Part shown: one piece after another, positions 1 to 9,230 of the stretch
How positions within the stretch are numbered: the stretch's first letter is position 1
Layout: each line of letters opens with the position of its first letter
Origin: Physcomitrium patens
Lineage: Eukaryota; Streptophyta; Bryopsida; Funariales; Funariaceae
NCBI RefSeq assembly: GCF_000002425.4
Contig: NC_037263.1
Coordinates: 13,149,996-13,213,995 of the forward strand
Direction: 5' to 3'
DNA length: 64,000 nucleotides
Translations under genes and position numbers: made by a program
The notes under the pieces: model-generated
Database searches by the model: none
Seen by the model: the letters and a program-made list of their open reading frames with translations, nothing else
What the model was told of the DNA's origin: nothing

Positions 1-1551
1 GTTCTTATTTTGCACCAAAAGAAGGAGATGCAGGCTTTTGAGCAACAAAGAACGGTCCTCTTGAAACCGGAGCAATTTCATCTCCGAGCAATGAAATCAA
101 CATTGACTGTTGATTCAACTTTTCTCAAGCAAATCCAGTCCAGTATGTCCTCAGACCCTCTTGTTTATGATATCGAGAATAATTCTTCCAAGTCTCATGA
201 TCCTTCTAAGTTTGAGTTCAAGAATAATCTATTATATTTTGAAGGACGCCTATATGTTCCAGAAGGAGAAGCACGTTTACGTGTTCTTCAAGCACGTCAT
301 GACTTTCCAGCAGCAGGGCACTTTGGATATAATAAGACTTTGGAACTCATATCAAGAGATTTTTGGTGGCCAGAAATGTGGAAGTCAGTCAAAGACTTTG
401 TACAATCATGTGATATTTGTTCAAGATCAAAAATTCCTCGTCATCGACCTTACGGACTTCTTCAGCCATTACCTATATCAGAACAACCATGGTCTTCTGT
501 TTCTATGGATTTCATCACAGATCTTCCAAGCTCAAGATCTTATGATTCTATATTTGTGATAGTAGATCGTTTCACCAAGATGGCACATTTTGTGCCATGT
601 ACAAAATCTATCACAGGTGAAGAAACAGCTAAGCTTTTCATTGATAATATCTATCGCTATCATGGATTACCTAAAGATATCATATCGGATAGGGGAACTC
701 AATTTGTGTCAAGATTTTGGAGGACCCTTTTCAAGATTTTAAAAGTGGACATAAAGCTATCTTCGGCTTTCCATCCTCAAACTGATGGACAAACAGAGCG
801 CGTAAACCAAGTCTTGGAGCAATATTTAAGGTGTACTATCAACTACCAACAAGATGATTGGACAACCCTTCTGCCATTGGCAGAGTTTGCTTATAATAAT
901 ACGGTACATTCTTCCACGCAACAAACACCTTTCTTTGCCAATTATGGCTATCATCCACGACTTGATACTTTTGATTTTTCAAAAGTTGATAATCCTGCAG
1001 CAGAAGATATGGCAAGTCGGTTGTCAGCGTTACATGCAATAATGAAGACACAATTGAAGGAAGCTCAAGAACGACAAAAGATAAATGCAGATCTATATCG
1101 TAAGGAGCAACCACAAATCAACGTGGGTGATAAGGTATGGCTACTTCGTCGCAATATCAAGACTACTCGACCTTGTGACAAGTTGGACTATCGTAGACTT
1201 GGCCCCTTTTCTGTTTCTGAACAGATCAACCCAGTTGCATATCGGTTACATCTACCGGAGTCAATGAAGATCCATCCTGTATTCCACGTATCTCTTCTTG
1301 AACCATATAAGACAGTGGATATACAAGGAAGAAGACAAATGCCACCGCCTCCTATAGAAGTAGATAATAATGAAGAATTTGAGGTGGAAGAGATATTAGA
1401 CTCAAGGCGGCGCCGAAATAAGCTGAACTATCTTGTTCATTGGCGCGGATATGATATTAGTGAACGCACATGGGAGCCATCCAGGAATCTAGCAAATGCA
1501 TCAGCTAAAGTCAAAGCTTTTCATCAACGACATCCATCAAAACTAAGATGA
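1..1551 (+). CDS. Ty3/gypsy chromodomain retrotransposon pol, 3' part (integrase + chromodomain), open at window start
   Basis: The frame is open from base 1, so the protease, RT and RNase H parts lie outside the window. Numbering residues from base 10, an H2C2 zinc finger is visible (H97, H104, C134, C137), followed by the integrase core with catalytic D167 (SMDFITDLP), D227 (ISDRGTQF) and E263 (DGQTERVNQ). A GPF motif lies near 398-400 and a C-terminal chromodomain spans about 457-508 (EVEEIL, YLVHWRGY, TWEPSRNL). No internal stop occurs over 513 codons and all three catalytic residues are kept, so this copy is young compared with its relatives in the window. Integrase inserts the cDNA; chromodomains of this class are known to steer insertion toward marked chromatin. 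A degraded minus-strand relative lies at 38646-45188. Confidence 0.95.
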   Translation, partial: VLILHQKKEMQAFEQQRTVLLKPEQFHLRAMKSTLTVDSTFLKQIQSSMSSDPLVYDIENNSSKSHDPSKFEFKNNLLYFEGRLYVPEGEARLRVLQARHDFPAAGHFGYNKTLELISRDFWWPEMWKSVKDFVQSCDICSRSKIPRHRPYGLLQPLPISEQPWSSVSMDFITDLPSSRSYDSIFVIVDRFTKMAHFVPCTKSITGEETAKLFIDNIYRYHGLPKDIISDRGTQFVSRFWRTLFKILKVDIKLSSAFHPQTDGQTERVNQVLEQYLRCTINYQQDDWTTLLPLAEFAYNNTVHSSTQQTPFFANYGYHPRLDTFDFSKVDNPAAEDMASRLSALHAIMKTQLKEAQERQKINADLYRKEQPQINVGDKVWLLRRNIKTTRPCDKLDYRRLGPFSVSEQINPVAYRLHLPESMKIHPVFHVSLLEPYKTVDIQGRRQMPPPPIEVDNNEEFEVEEILDSRRRRNKLNYLVHWRGYDISERTWEPSRNLANASAKVKAFHQRHPSKLR

Positions 1552-1554
1552 AAA

Positions 1555-1574
1555 TCTCTCTTATAAAAGAGAGA
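1555..1574 (+). other. Perfect hairpin just after the pol stop
   Basis: Eight-base arms TCTCTCTT and AAGAGAGA flank a four-base loop ATAA, starting three bases after the pol stop codon (1549-1551). The loop side contains TATAAAAGA. The degraded relative has a different but equally paired stem around the same core at the same place (about 40645-40665). Function unknown; it could be a TATA-like signal for the ORF that follows or an RNA stem. Confidence 0.5.
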
Positions 1575-1645
1575 AGATTGAGGCAAGATAACATTCAATT
1601 TCCTATCCTTGTTTGTAACTTCTTTACATTTGTGATGCTAATTAG

Positions 1646-2068
1646 ATGGAGAGCCAACAACCAGCGGATTCAACTCAAGAACCTTCGTTTGCTGACCTGC
1701 CGGACGAGACATTACGATTGTCACAACCTTCAAGACGACGCAATCGAGATAAAGATCTTCAAGAACGACATGTTCTTCCTCGAACAGATGGTGAGATACA
1801 ACGCGTTTGGTATCATGATTTGGGAAGGGACTCCCGATGTTTGGTGATTTTGCTAGAGGTAGGAACAACTCCTGATGGTGTTCCGAATATTCTATTCGAA
1901 GGAAGTTATGAAGGCCTCAATAATGATCAAATAACTGGGTGGTCTTCCCGCCCTGGTATGGGACACTACCGATGGTTGAGAGGCCCTATCAATCATCTTC
2001 GAAGAGAACAGAGATCAGAGTATGTGGCGAATACAATTCGTCGCATCATAGATTTCCTCAACATATGA
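1646..2068 (+). CDS. Extra ORF of 140 aa between gypsy pol and 3' LTR, unknown function
   Basis: I do not recognise this protein. It starts at an ATG 95 bp after the pol stop and ends 27 bp before the polypurine tract, so it is inside the element. The N-terminal third is polar and Arg/Gln/Ser rich (residues about 1-45); the C-terminal part is mixed and looks globular (GRDSRCLVILLEVG, then GMGHYRWLRGPINHLRRE). No signal peptide, membrane segment or env-like feature is visible. In the related degraded element only about 65 bp separate the end of pol from the LTR, so the ORF region is an addition or was lost there. A second frame, 1548-1847, starts with an ATGA overlap on the pol stop, but it is shorter. 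Whether it is expressed cannot be judged from one copy. Confidence 0.45.
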   Translation: MESQQPADSTQEPSFADLPDETLRLSQPSRRRNRDKDLQERHVLPRTDGEIQRVWYHDLGRDSRCLVILLEVGTTPDGVPNILFEGSYEGLNNDQITGWSSRPGMGHYRWLRGPINHLRREQRSEYVANTIRRIIDFLNI

Positions 2069-2095
2069 TGACCGCTCCTCGTGGAACTCGTCTCT

Positions 2096-2106
2096 AGAAG
2101 GGGGGG
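2096..2106 (+). promoter_or_regulatory. Polypurine tract of the gypsy element
   Basis: AGAAGGGGGGG sits three bases before the TGTCAC start of the 3' LTR, the normal place for the plus-strand primer of an LTR retrotransposon. Confidence 0.8.
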
Positions 2107-2109
2107 TAA

Positions 2110-2661
2110 TGTCACGGCCATAATCATGTAAGCTAATAATTACATATAGAAATAAGTAGAAGTAAGTAAAAGTAGATAAAAGTAAGTTAATTATATAATA
2201 TTTAATATAGAAGCTTCCTAGAAACTTCCTAGACGCTACTTTGACTTCATAGGTGTCTTTAATTGACTTTTTGGATTAGAAACGTGGTCAACAAGTTGGC
2301 CATGTGCCACACATGTTGTTAGCTTGAAGATCAAGCTAACTATGTGGCCCACACGTAGAAAAACTTGCCTTATAAGTCAAAGCATGTGTCCTACAAAGTC
2401 AACACATATTGGAGGTCCTATAGAATGTCGCCACGTAGCCCCTCGTTAGATAGTATATATAGAGACAAGAGTGAAGGCTTCTTCACTCTTGTCAACTTCT
2501 TTCTTGCTTCTAGTCCAAGTTCAAGAGTCTTTAGTTTCTTGTCTTGTGGCAATAGCCATTCCAGTTTCCTTTTAATATACCTACTTGTTTATATTTTGAC
2601 TTATTATATCGAGATAGCCTTTTGGTGTATATTTTTCCTCATCGAGTCTTTGTCCTTGACA
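2110..2661 (+). mobile_element. 3' LTR of the chromodomain gypsy element (552 bp)
   Basis: Starts TGTCACGG and ends CCTTGACA, giving the terminal inverted repeat TGTCA/TGACA. It follows the polypurine tract. The same sequence occurs in reverse at 11394-11950, 38646-40612 (interrupted), 44621-45188 and 63805-64000, and as fragments at 19136-19520 and 19741-20010. The base after the LTR begins a copia RNase H reading frame, so the first five flanking bases, GGTCC (2662-2666), should be one copy of the target-site duplication; the other copy is outside the window. Confidence 0.9.
2454..2495 (+). promoter_or_regulatory. LTR promoter: TATA box, inverted repeat and predicted RNA 5' end
   Basis: TATATATA begins at 2454. 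A perfect 13-bp inverted repeat follows: GACAAGAGTGAAG (2464-2476), loop GCTT, CTTCACTCTTGTC (2481-2493). At the usual 25-32 bp from the TATA box the transcript would begin near 2485, that is with ACTCTTGTCAA (2485-2495). These 11 bases are exactly complementary to the sequence found right after the 5' LTR in the related copy at 11381-11392. The start site itself is an inference. Confidence 0.55.
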
Positions 2662-3002
2662 GGTCCACAATGGAGGCGGAGTACATGGCAGCAAGTCATG
2701 GAGCAATGGAGGCAATTTGGTTGAGGTTGTTATTGGAAGATATTGGACTTGTGCAATTGGAGGCCACTTCATTGAGGTGTGACAATCAAAGATGTCTTGC
2801 TTTTGCAAAGAATCCAAAGCATCATGCAAGAACTAAGGACATTGATATTCAGCATCATTTCATAAGAGAGAAGATAGAGATGGAGGTTATTGATATGATG
2901 TATTCTGAAACCAAAAACATGTTGGCTGATTTGTTGACAAAAGCCTTAGTCAGAGAAAGACACAACATGTTGAGTAAGGCATTAGGATTGATAGGTAATT
3001 GA
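2662..3002 (+). pseudogene. Ty1/copia family B RNase H, C-terminal part, cut by the gypsy insertion
   Basis: The frame begins directly at the LTR edge and reads the typical copia RNase H end: STMEAEYMAASHGAMEAIWL, a DNQRCLAFAKNP block, KDIDIQHHFIREKIE, then ADLLTKAL, with a proper stop at 3000-3002. The upstream part of the copia pol must lie left of the window, beyond the gypsy element. The remaining 113 codons have no lesion. RNase H removes the RNA strand during reverse transcription. Confidence 0.9.
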
Positions 3003-3010
3003 CCAATAGC

Positions 3011-3322
3011 AAAGTGGGAGTGTTGAAAGAAAGTACTCTTCAAGTAGTTGCTAATGGTCAAATAGAATATATGTATTGTTAGGGATATCCCATAATGTTA
3101 GTTGCTGGTCCATAGTGCCTTAGAGTACAAGCGTAGGGCTGGTCGTAGGTGATATCCCATATGGATTGTAGCACTTGGTACCTTGATACAAGAATATAAG
3201 CAAGAGGTTGGAATGAGAAGAATTATCTCATATCACACTTGATTTGTGAAGTGCAACCTTGCTGGTCCTAACTTGCTTGTGTGGAGTTTAATTTCTATGT
3301 TTCAATAGGTTATGGGCCCACA
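3011..3322 (+). mobile_element. Copia B LTR with PPT on its left and primer-binding site on its right
   Basis: AAAGTGGGAG (3011-3020) is a polypurine tract after the RNase H stop. The LTR runs 3021-3307 (287 bp), starts TGTTGAAA and ends TTTCAATA, an inverted repeat apart from one C-to-T change. Right after it, TTATGGGCCCACA (3310-3322) matches the half-tRNA primer site of copia elements, complementary to the middle of initiator tRNA-Met. An LTR with both a PPT and a PBS is shared by two tandem element bodies or is a recombination product. Confidence 0.75.
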
Positions 3323-3410
3323 TTCTCTTACCAAGTAAGTTGTTCAATTGATAAATCAATTGCTTATAAGCTACTTTTTGATATTAAAGTGGCAAAAATT
3401 TTAAAGGAGT

Positions 3411-4197
3411 GTTGAAAGAACTTATATTAAATGCTAAGGTAGAATTCACATTGAAAGAGATTTTGGAAATTGCAAAGAAGGAGTTTCATGATGTTAACAT
3501 TGACAGCATTAAACAAAAGAGATAATTAATGGACGAAGCTAGAATAAGTCATGCTATTGATGTAAGATTATATAAAGATGAAGAAGAGGTTGATAATGGT
3601 TATAAGCAATCAAAAAATGAAAAGAATGGATATAATCAATGAGTACATTTCGAAGATTATAGTGATAAGAAAATAGAAGCTTCAAGCCATTATACTTGAA
3701 AATATTGGACAAAGGCAACTACTAAAGTATTGATGAAAGTAGGAAATATAGAAGAATCAATTGTTACTTTAGTTGACCATGGTTCTGAAATAAATCTTAT
3801 ATCTAAGGATCTTTATAAGAAGCGGAAATGGCTAATTGATATGGAACATGGATGGACAATACGAGCAGCTAATAACACACAAGGCAAATTATATGGAACT
3901 TGTCCAGATGTCAAAATTTGGATTAGAGATGTTGCGACAGAACAACATTTCTTTGTTCAAGATACAACGTCTTATCCATTGATTTTAGGACAACCTTATA
4001 CTACGGCAACACGGATGGAAACAAAAGTACTTGATGATGGTTCTGATTATGCAAGGATACATAGTGAAGATAGAAGGAAAGTTGTACAATTTCTAACAAT
4101 ACCTCTTAATCATAAACAAAATCAAGTTAGGTTGAGGGAGAAATCATTACCAAGGATTGTTGAAGAATTTAAGGATTTTGGAGAAGTACCACTATAA
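3411..4197 (+). pseudogene. Ty3/gypsy class 2: gag-pol linker and aspartic protease
   Basis: A coding trace at 3411-3524 (FTLKEILEIAKKEFHD) is followed by stops, then an open frame 3730-4197 of 155 codons. The frame has a retropepsin-like site LVDHGSEINLIS, where the usual D-S/T-G triplet is D-H-G, and a C-terminal YPLILGQPYT block that matches the conserved end of such proteases. This is a different class from the chromodomain element, with the look of gypsy elements common in fungi and also found in bryophytes. The frame breaks point to a dead copy. Confidence 0.75.
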
Positions 4198-4271
4198 AGC
4201 GGGATTATGGAGGTACAAAAGAGGAGGTACTCTCGCGAGATGTAGGTACCTTTGATGCAAGTTTTATTGGT

Positions 4272-5417
4272 ATGTTTGAGAATAGAAATATTATGCATAA
4301 GAAAGTTGATGATTTTAAAAGAAAAGAAAGAAAAAGATTATATAGTATTGAAAAGGAATTATGCAAGTTAGGGACATTAGAAGATGATGAAAAGATTTTA
4401 GGTGTTTATGAAGAAAATGGATTGAAGGATTCTTTAGAATTAATTGCATCTATTGGATTAGAGAATAATGATAAGATTGTGGAAATTCATTCAAGGGAGG
4501 TTTATTCTATACTTGAATCTTTTCAAGCACCAAAAGTTATTGTAGAGACAAAATATAAAACAATAGATAAAAAGGTAAAACCTGTTGCCGAACCTTTACT
4601 AGAAGATTTTAAGAAACATATAGAAGAAGTATCAAAAAAAGAGAGTTTAAGAGATCCAAAGAAGATTGGACATCAGTTTACAAATGAGACTTTTGAAGAA
4701 TTGAAGATTGGATGTGATGGTTCTTTATTTCCAATAGAAATTGAATATTTTAAAAAAGTGCTTGTAGATCGAGGTAAATCATTTACATTTGGGTCTCCTA
4801 AAATAGGATGTGTAGATCCTAATGTTGTTGCTCCTATGGTTATCTTTACAATACCTCATGTACCCTGGAACTTAAGGCCAATTCCCGTGCTGAGGGTACA
4901 TTTATCTAAATTGGTGGAATTATTGAAAGAAAAGATACAAATGAAAGTTTTGAAACCTTCTTTTGCTCCATATTCTAGTCGTTGGTTTATAGTGCCTAAG
5001 AAAAATGGATCGTTATATTTTATTCAAGATATGCAGTCAATGAATGCAATAACTATAAAAAATGTAAGAATAAGACCTTTAATAGACGAGTTTACAGAAG
5101 TATTTGCGAGAAAGGCAATTTATTCAATGGGTGATTTATATTCGGGTTATGATCAATTTCAACTTACACATGAGAGTAGAGATCTAACAACAATGAGAAC
5201 GCCACTTGGATTACTTAAAATGTGTACTCTCCCTCATAATGCTACTAACTCAGTTGCACATATGATGAATGAGATGAACAAGGTGTTAAGAGACTTCATT
5301 CTTGAAAAAACTATGCCCTTTTTAGATGATTTTCCTATCAAAGGATGTAAAGAAAGAGAAAAAGATGAAACTTTAGATGAGAGGGGGTGTCGCAAATATG
5401 TTGTTAATCATATATAA
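4272..5417 (+). pseudogene. Ty3/gypsy class 2 reverse transcriptase
   Basis: 381 codons without a stop. The RT core is clear from about residue 190: NLRPIPV, SFAPYSSRWFIVPKKNGS, FIQDMQSMNAITIKN, YSMGDLYSGYDQFQL, TTMRTPLGL, and MPFLDD as the catalytic Y-x-D-D equivalent (F-L-D-D). The N-terminal 190 residues are a charged linker. The frame stops at 5415 and the homology resumes at 5420-5770 across in-frame stops, so the polyprotein is broken. Confidence 0.85.
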
Positions 5418-5419
5418 GA

Positions 5420-5715
5420 TTGTGAAAAGATTTTAACTCAACTTAAAGAGATTCATCTTACACTTTCAGGAATAAAATCTATATTTGGAATATAAGAAGT
5501 TCTTATTGTTGGGTATTTGTGTGGATTTTATGAGAGAAAGCCAGATCCAAGCAAAATTGATGCAATTGGAAGAATGAAAGATTCATGTGACTCTTTAACA
5601 GAAGTATGCAAGTTTTTAGGGGCTTGTATATTTTATCATATATGGATTCCTTATTATGCTCATGTAGCAAATCCATTTTATGAATTATTACGTAATGATT
5701 ATCGATTTAAATGGA

Positions 5716-5770
<55 letters not shown>

Positions 5771-6153
5771 AAGCAATGCAAAAGCTAAAGTTATTATATT
5801 GAAGCAATGCAAAAGCAGTAGTAATTGAAATGGATTGCTTGCCATTACTTGAATTGATTACTAATTATTCAACGCCGGATATTGCAATGTTAAGATGGAT
5901 TGCTTATATTAAGTCATTAAATCCAGAATTTAAACATGTTGCTAGAAAGGACAATTTAGTAGCAGACATGCTATCTCGAGCAAGATATGAAAGAGAAGAT
6001 GAAATGGTTGAAGACATTGATGATGTTCGATCAAAATTCTATTCAGTATCAAATCTTAATAAAGAAGACAAGCTATTTCTTGAAGAAAATTATGAAGGGA
6101 AATTATTGAATATTGGTCATTACTTGAATACCTTGACTAAGCAAAAAAATTGA
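5420..6153 (+). pseudogene. Ty3/gypsy class 2 RT thumb and RNase H remnant with internal deletion
   Basis: The connection region reads in 5517-5717 (GFYERKPDPSKIDAIGRM, then KFLGACIFYHIWIPYYAHVA, FKWK). It is interrupted by an (AT)n tract and a direct repeat, and picks up at 5830 with the RNase H end (MDCLPLLELITN, DIAMLRWIAYIKSLNPEF, VADMLSRARYE). The first part of RNase H is missing at the microsatellite. Confidence 0.8.
5718..5816. repeat. (AT)n microsatellite and 22-bp direct repeat inside the pol remnant
   Basis: About 25 AT units (5718-5768) are followed by two identical 22-bp copies ending GAAGCAATGCAAAAGC (5764-5785 and 5795-5816, spacing 31 bp). They lie exactly where RNase H sequence is missing, so they look like slippage or repair scars. 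Confidence 0.9.
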
Positions 6154-6173
6154 TCTACAAAAAAATTTAAACA

Positions 6174-7336
6174 AATAAGAAAAAAAACATATGAATTTTT
6201 TCTTCAAAAAGGATTCTTATGGAAGAGACCAAAGAAAAGAATTGGAATGCCACAAAGAGTGATAGGCAATAAGGAAGATAAACAAAAATTATTAAAAGGG
6301 TTTCATGATAGTTTATGGGCAGGACATAGAGGAATTTGGGCTACTTTTGCTAAGCTTAAGGAACGATATTGGTAGAAAAATATGTATCGAGATGTACTCT
6401 TATTTGTAGAATCATGTGAAATTTGTCAAGCGTATTTTAATATACGACATCAAGATGGTCTTCATCCTCTATATCCTCTAGCTATTTATTTTAAATAGGT
6501 TGTTGATTTGATTATTATGCCAATCTAGTTATGGCAAATGAGATATTTGATCTTAGTTCACAAAGATTTATCAAATCAAGTAGAAGGAAGAGCATTGAGA
6601 ACAAAAACTACGGAAGGAATTTGTAGATTTTTGCTTGAAGATGTTATTTGCCACTACAGATGTGTAGGAAAAATCACTGCAAATCATGGAGAATTAAATG
6701 CACAAGAAGCTCGTGAATTCTTTGAAAGATGTGGAATTAAACTATCACTGACTATTGCTTATAATCCTAAAGGAAATGTAAAATGTGAAAGTGGTCACCC
6801 ACCGATTGTAAAAGCATTAGTTAAAGCTTGTAATAGAAAGGTTAGAGAATGGCCACGACTTTTGCCATTTGCATTATAGGTTGATCAAACAACTCATAGC
6901 TCAGTAATGAGATATATGCCTATTGAGCTTATGATAGGCCAAAAACCAATTATGCCAATTGAAAAAAAAGTACTTATTTAGAGTGTGCTACAATAGGAAG
7001 ATGGATTGACAAGAGAAGAACTTCTAGCTATTAGAATTCAACAATTAGAGCAAAGATCTGAAGATGTGCAAATAGCATTAGAAAGGTTAAAAAGAGTGAG
7101 GTTACAAAACAAGACATGATTTGATAAGCAACATCGATTGAGGCCTAAAGCAATTGAAGAAGGTGATTGGATTTTGGTCTATAATAATAGCTTGGAAAAT
7201 CAACATAGTGCTTTAAGGAAGTTTTCTAAGCGATGGTTTGGACCGTATGTGGTAACAACTGTTCATGATAATGCAACTTATTCATTGTGGGAGTTAGATG
7301 GAATAAGGTTAAAAATACCAATTATAAAGAAGTGAG
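6174..7336 (+). pseudogene. Ty3/gypsy class 2 integrase with several stops
   Basis: Conceptual reading gives an H2C2 finger (HDSLWAGHRG ... CEICQAYF), then the core: QMRYLILVHKDLSNQVEGRA, ITANHGELNAQEAREFFE (second catalytic D replaced by N), NPKGNVKCESGHPPIV (E kept), and a C-terminal part RFGPYVVT-like at 7220-7320. In-frame TAG or TGA stops occur near 6373, 6496, 6529, 6877, 6978, 6991 and 7117. Most sit where family members have Trp or Arg, as expected from G-to-A or C-to-T change. Confidence 0.8.
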
Positions 7337-7534
7337 TAAAAATATTTAAATAAAAATATATAGAAATAAATATAGAAGACCTTGGTGAAGATATAGATAT
7401 TCCTCAATAGGAAGTTGAATTTGACATGGATAGCAAAAATAATGAAGAGGATTTGGACAAAGACTTGGAGAACGTATTATGAATCAAACAACAACTAGGT
7501 TATTTGGTGCATACCAGAGAATGCACAAGTTCAG

Positions 7535-7664
7535 AGGAGGTGGATGTCATACTATAACACGACTATATGGTGAAAATATAAATGAACAAGATATTATTAA
7601 TATTTAGACATCTTGGATGTTGGAAACAGTGTCCTATTTTAGTGCCAATAGTTAGGGTGAGTTA
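7535..7664 (+). mobile_element. Probable start of the class 2 gypsy 3' LTR, truncated
   Basis: AGAGGAGGTGGA followed by TGTCATAC at 7545 looks like a polypurine tract and LTR start right after the integrase tail. No end or second copy was found, so the LTR is probably cut short by the gag fragment that follows. Confidence 0.35.
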
Positions 7665-7678
7665 ATGTCATCCCACTG

Positions 7679-8100
7679 GTGTCATGGAACCAAGTACCCT
7701 CCGTACCAACGGGACAACCAGGATCATTTTTCAACCCTACATGGAATAAGTCTAATAGGTATATACCGATGGAGACACCCAATATGTATGATGGGGGTGC
7801 AAGAAGACGACTTCGTCGTTTTTGTTACAGACAGATTGGTCATTATGCCAGTGAATGTTCCAATCCCAAAGCTAGTGATGATTACGTGCCAATGTAAAGG
7901 AATTGCGAGAAGTCGAGGCATACTTATCAACAATGTAATGCTCCGTCTAATTTCAATAAACAGGATCAGTAGATCCAAAGCCAAGGAAAAACTGAAGAGA
8001 TAAATCAAGGTCCTCAAGATTCTTCGATAAATCAAGTGAAATGAGTCCAAGCCGTTCTTACTAAGAGTCGACAAAAGAAAAAATGACAAATTCAATATTT
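7679..8100 (+). pseudogene. Class 2 gypsy gag C-terminus (zinc knuckle) fragment
   Basis: A frame from 7679 reads SFFNPTWNKSNRYIPME, then FCYRQIGHYASECSNP, a CCHC zinc knuckle that lacks the second Cys and its neighbour, as if six bases were deleted. The same frame continues past a stop at 7895 to VQAVLTKSRQKKK near 8045. Gag follows pol here, so this belongs to another broken copy, not to the element on its left. Confidence 0.6.
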
Positions 8101-9230
8101 GAGTGAGTCTAATGTGAAGGGCTAATTTGACCCAATTATGGTCCTGATATGGGCCTCTTACCCAATATGAGACCTGACTTGGTTGAGCAACCCAATGAGA
8201 TCCCGAATACAAAGGCTTTGGTTCCATTTCAAGCTGTTCTATTCTCTATGCTATTTTGGAAGAAACGTCATTTACGTGGAAAGATCCTCCTAGAAACAAG
8301 AATTTTGGGAAAGCGCTGTTGGTTGTTCCAATTTAGAAACCAGGGAGGGAGAAAAGGAGACCACACAGAGTTAAAAAAGAGGAGAGGTTCAAGAAAGGGG
8401 CATTCAGAGATCGGATTTTGGGATTGGAGAGCTAGCTTCAAGCTCCTTCAAAAGGTATAGAATTGAATTTCATAGGATTTGAGAGAACTTTGGCAATCGT
8501 TGCTGAAAGTTAGTATTTGTATTGATGAATTGGATTTTTTGTAATAAAGTAATAGCTGGTATTCTTGACTATTTTGTGAAATTGGAGAAACTTCTGCAGT
8601 TAAAATTTAGAGGTATCTAGAGGATTGAATATGTCGAGTACATGCAAAAGTTTGTGTTAATCTGACGGAACAGATAGACAATATTTGACCATTAGTGTAA
8701 AGAGGTATCGAAAGTTAACAGATTGGGATTGTTTAGGATTTTTATAATATCTAGAGATCTACTGGCTAGAATAAGGTGACTTTTGGCGTAATAAGTCGAA
8801 GACTTCTAGGCAGCGGTCAAGATATATCAATGTCGATTAACGACATTTTCTAACAACTTGTAAGTTTGATTGGATTGAAACTTCTTGAGTATTTAGAAGG
8901 CTTGCAAAGACACTAGTGGTAGAAATTTACAACAATTGGACAGTCAGATTGAAAATTACAGCTTGCTGAAGCTCGTTGTCTAGAATTAGAATTATGAATA
9001 AAATAAAATAATATACAAAAAATAAAAAATAAATAAAAAATAAAAACTAATAAATAACAAAAGACTTTGTGCTTAGAATATCTTGAAGTTATTAAAAATA
9101 GTGTTTCGAAGTACTTTGTATTGGGATTAAGCTTTTACATTGAAATCCAAAATAGTTTGTATTTAGATGGTTGAAATCCACTAGCCTACTTGGATACTTA
9201 TAAAACATTATTTTATCTTCCACATTCAGA
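8101..9230. other. Gene-free stretch
   Basis: Intermediate composition at 8100-8460, then increasingly AT-rich. An open frame at 8149-8460 (103 codons) has no recognisable domain and I do not call it a gene. The stretch probably holds eroded retrotransposon DNA between the class 2 gag piece and the minus-strand gypsy copy. Confidence 0.5.

Noticed and set aside
3410..3420. TGTTGAAAGAA after a purine run, identical to the first 11 bases of the copia B LTR
   Set aside because: The match ends after 11-12 bases, and the same bases are in frame with the class 2 gypsy coding trace; probably chance.
7724..8227. 167-codon minus-strand frame
   Set aside because: Antisense shadow of the plus-strand gag fragment; no motif.
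8149..8460. 103-codon plus-strand frame
   Set aside because: No known motif and next to gag debris; not supported as a gene.
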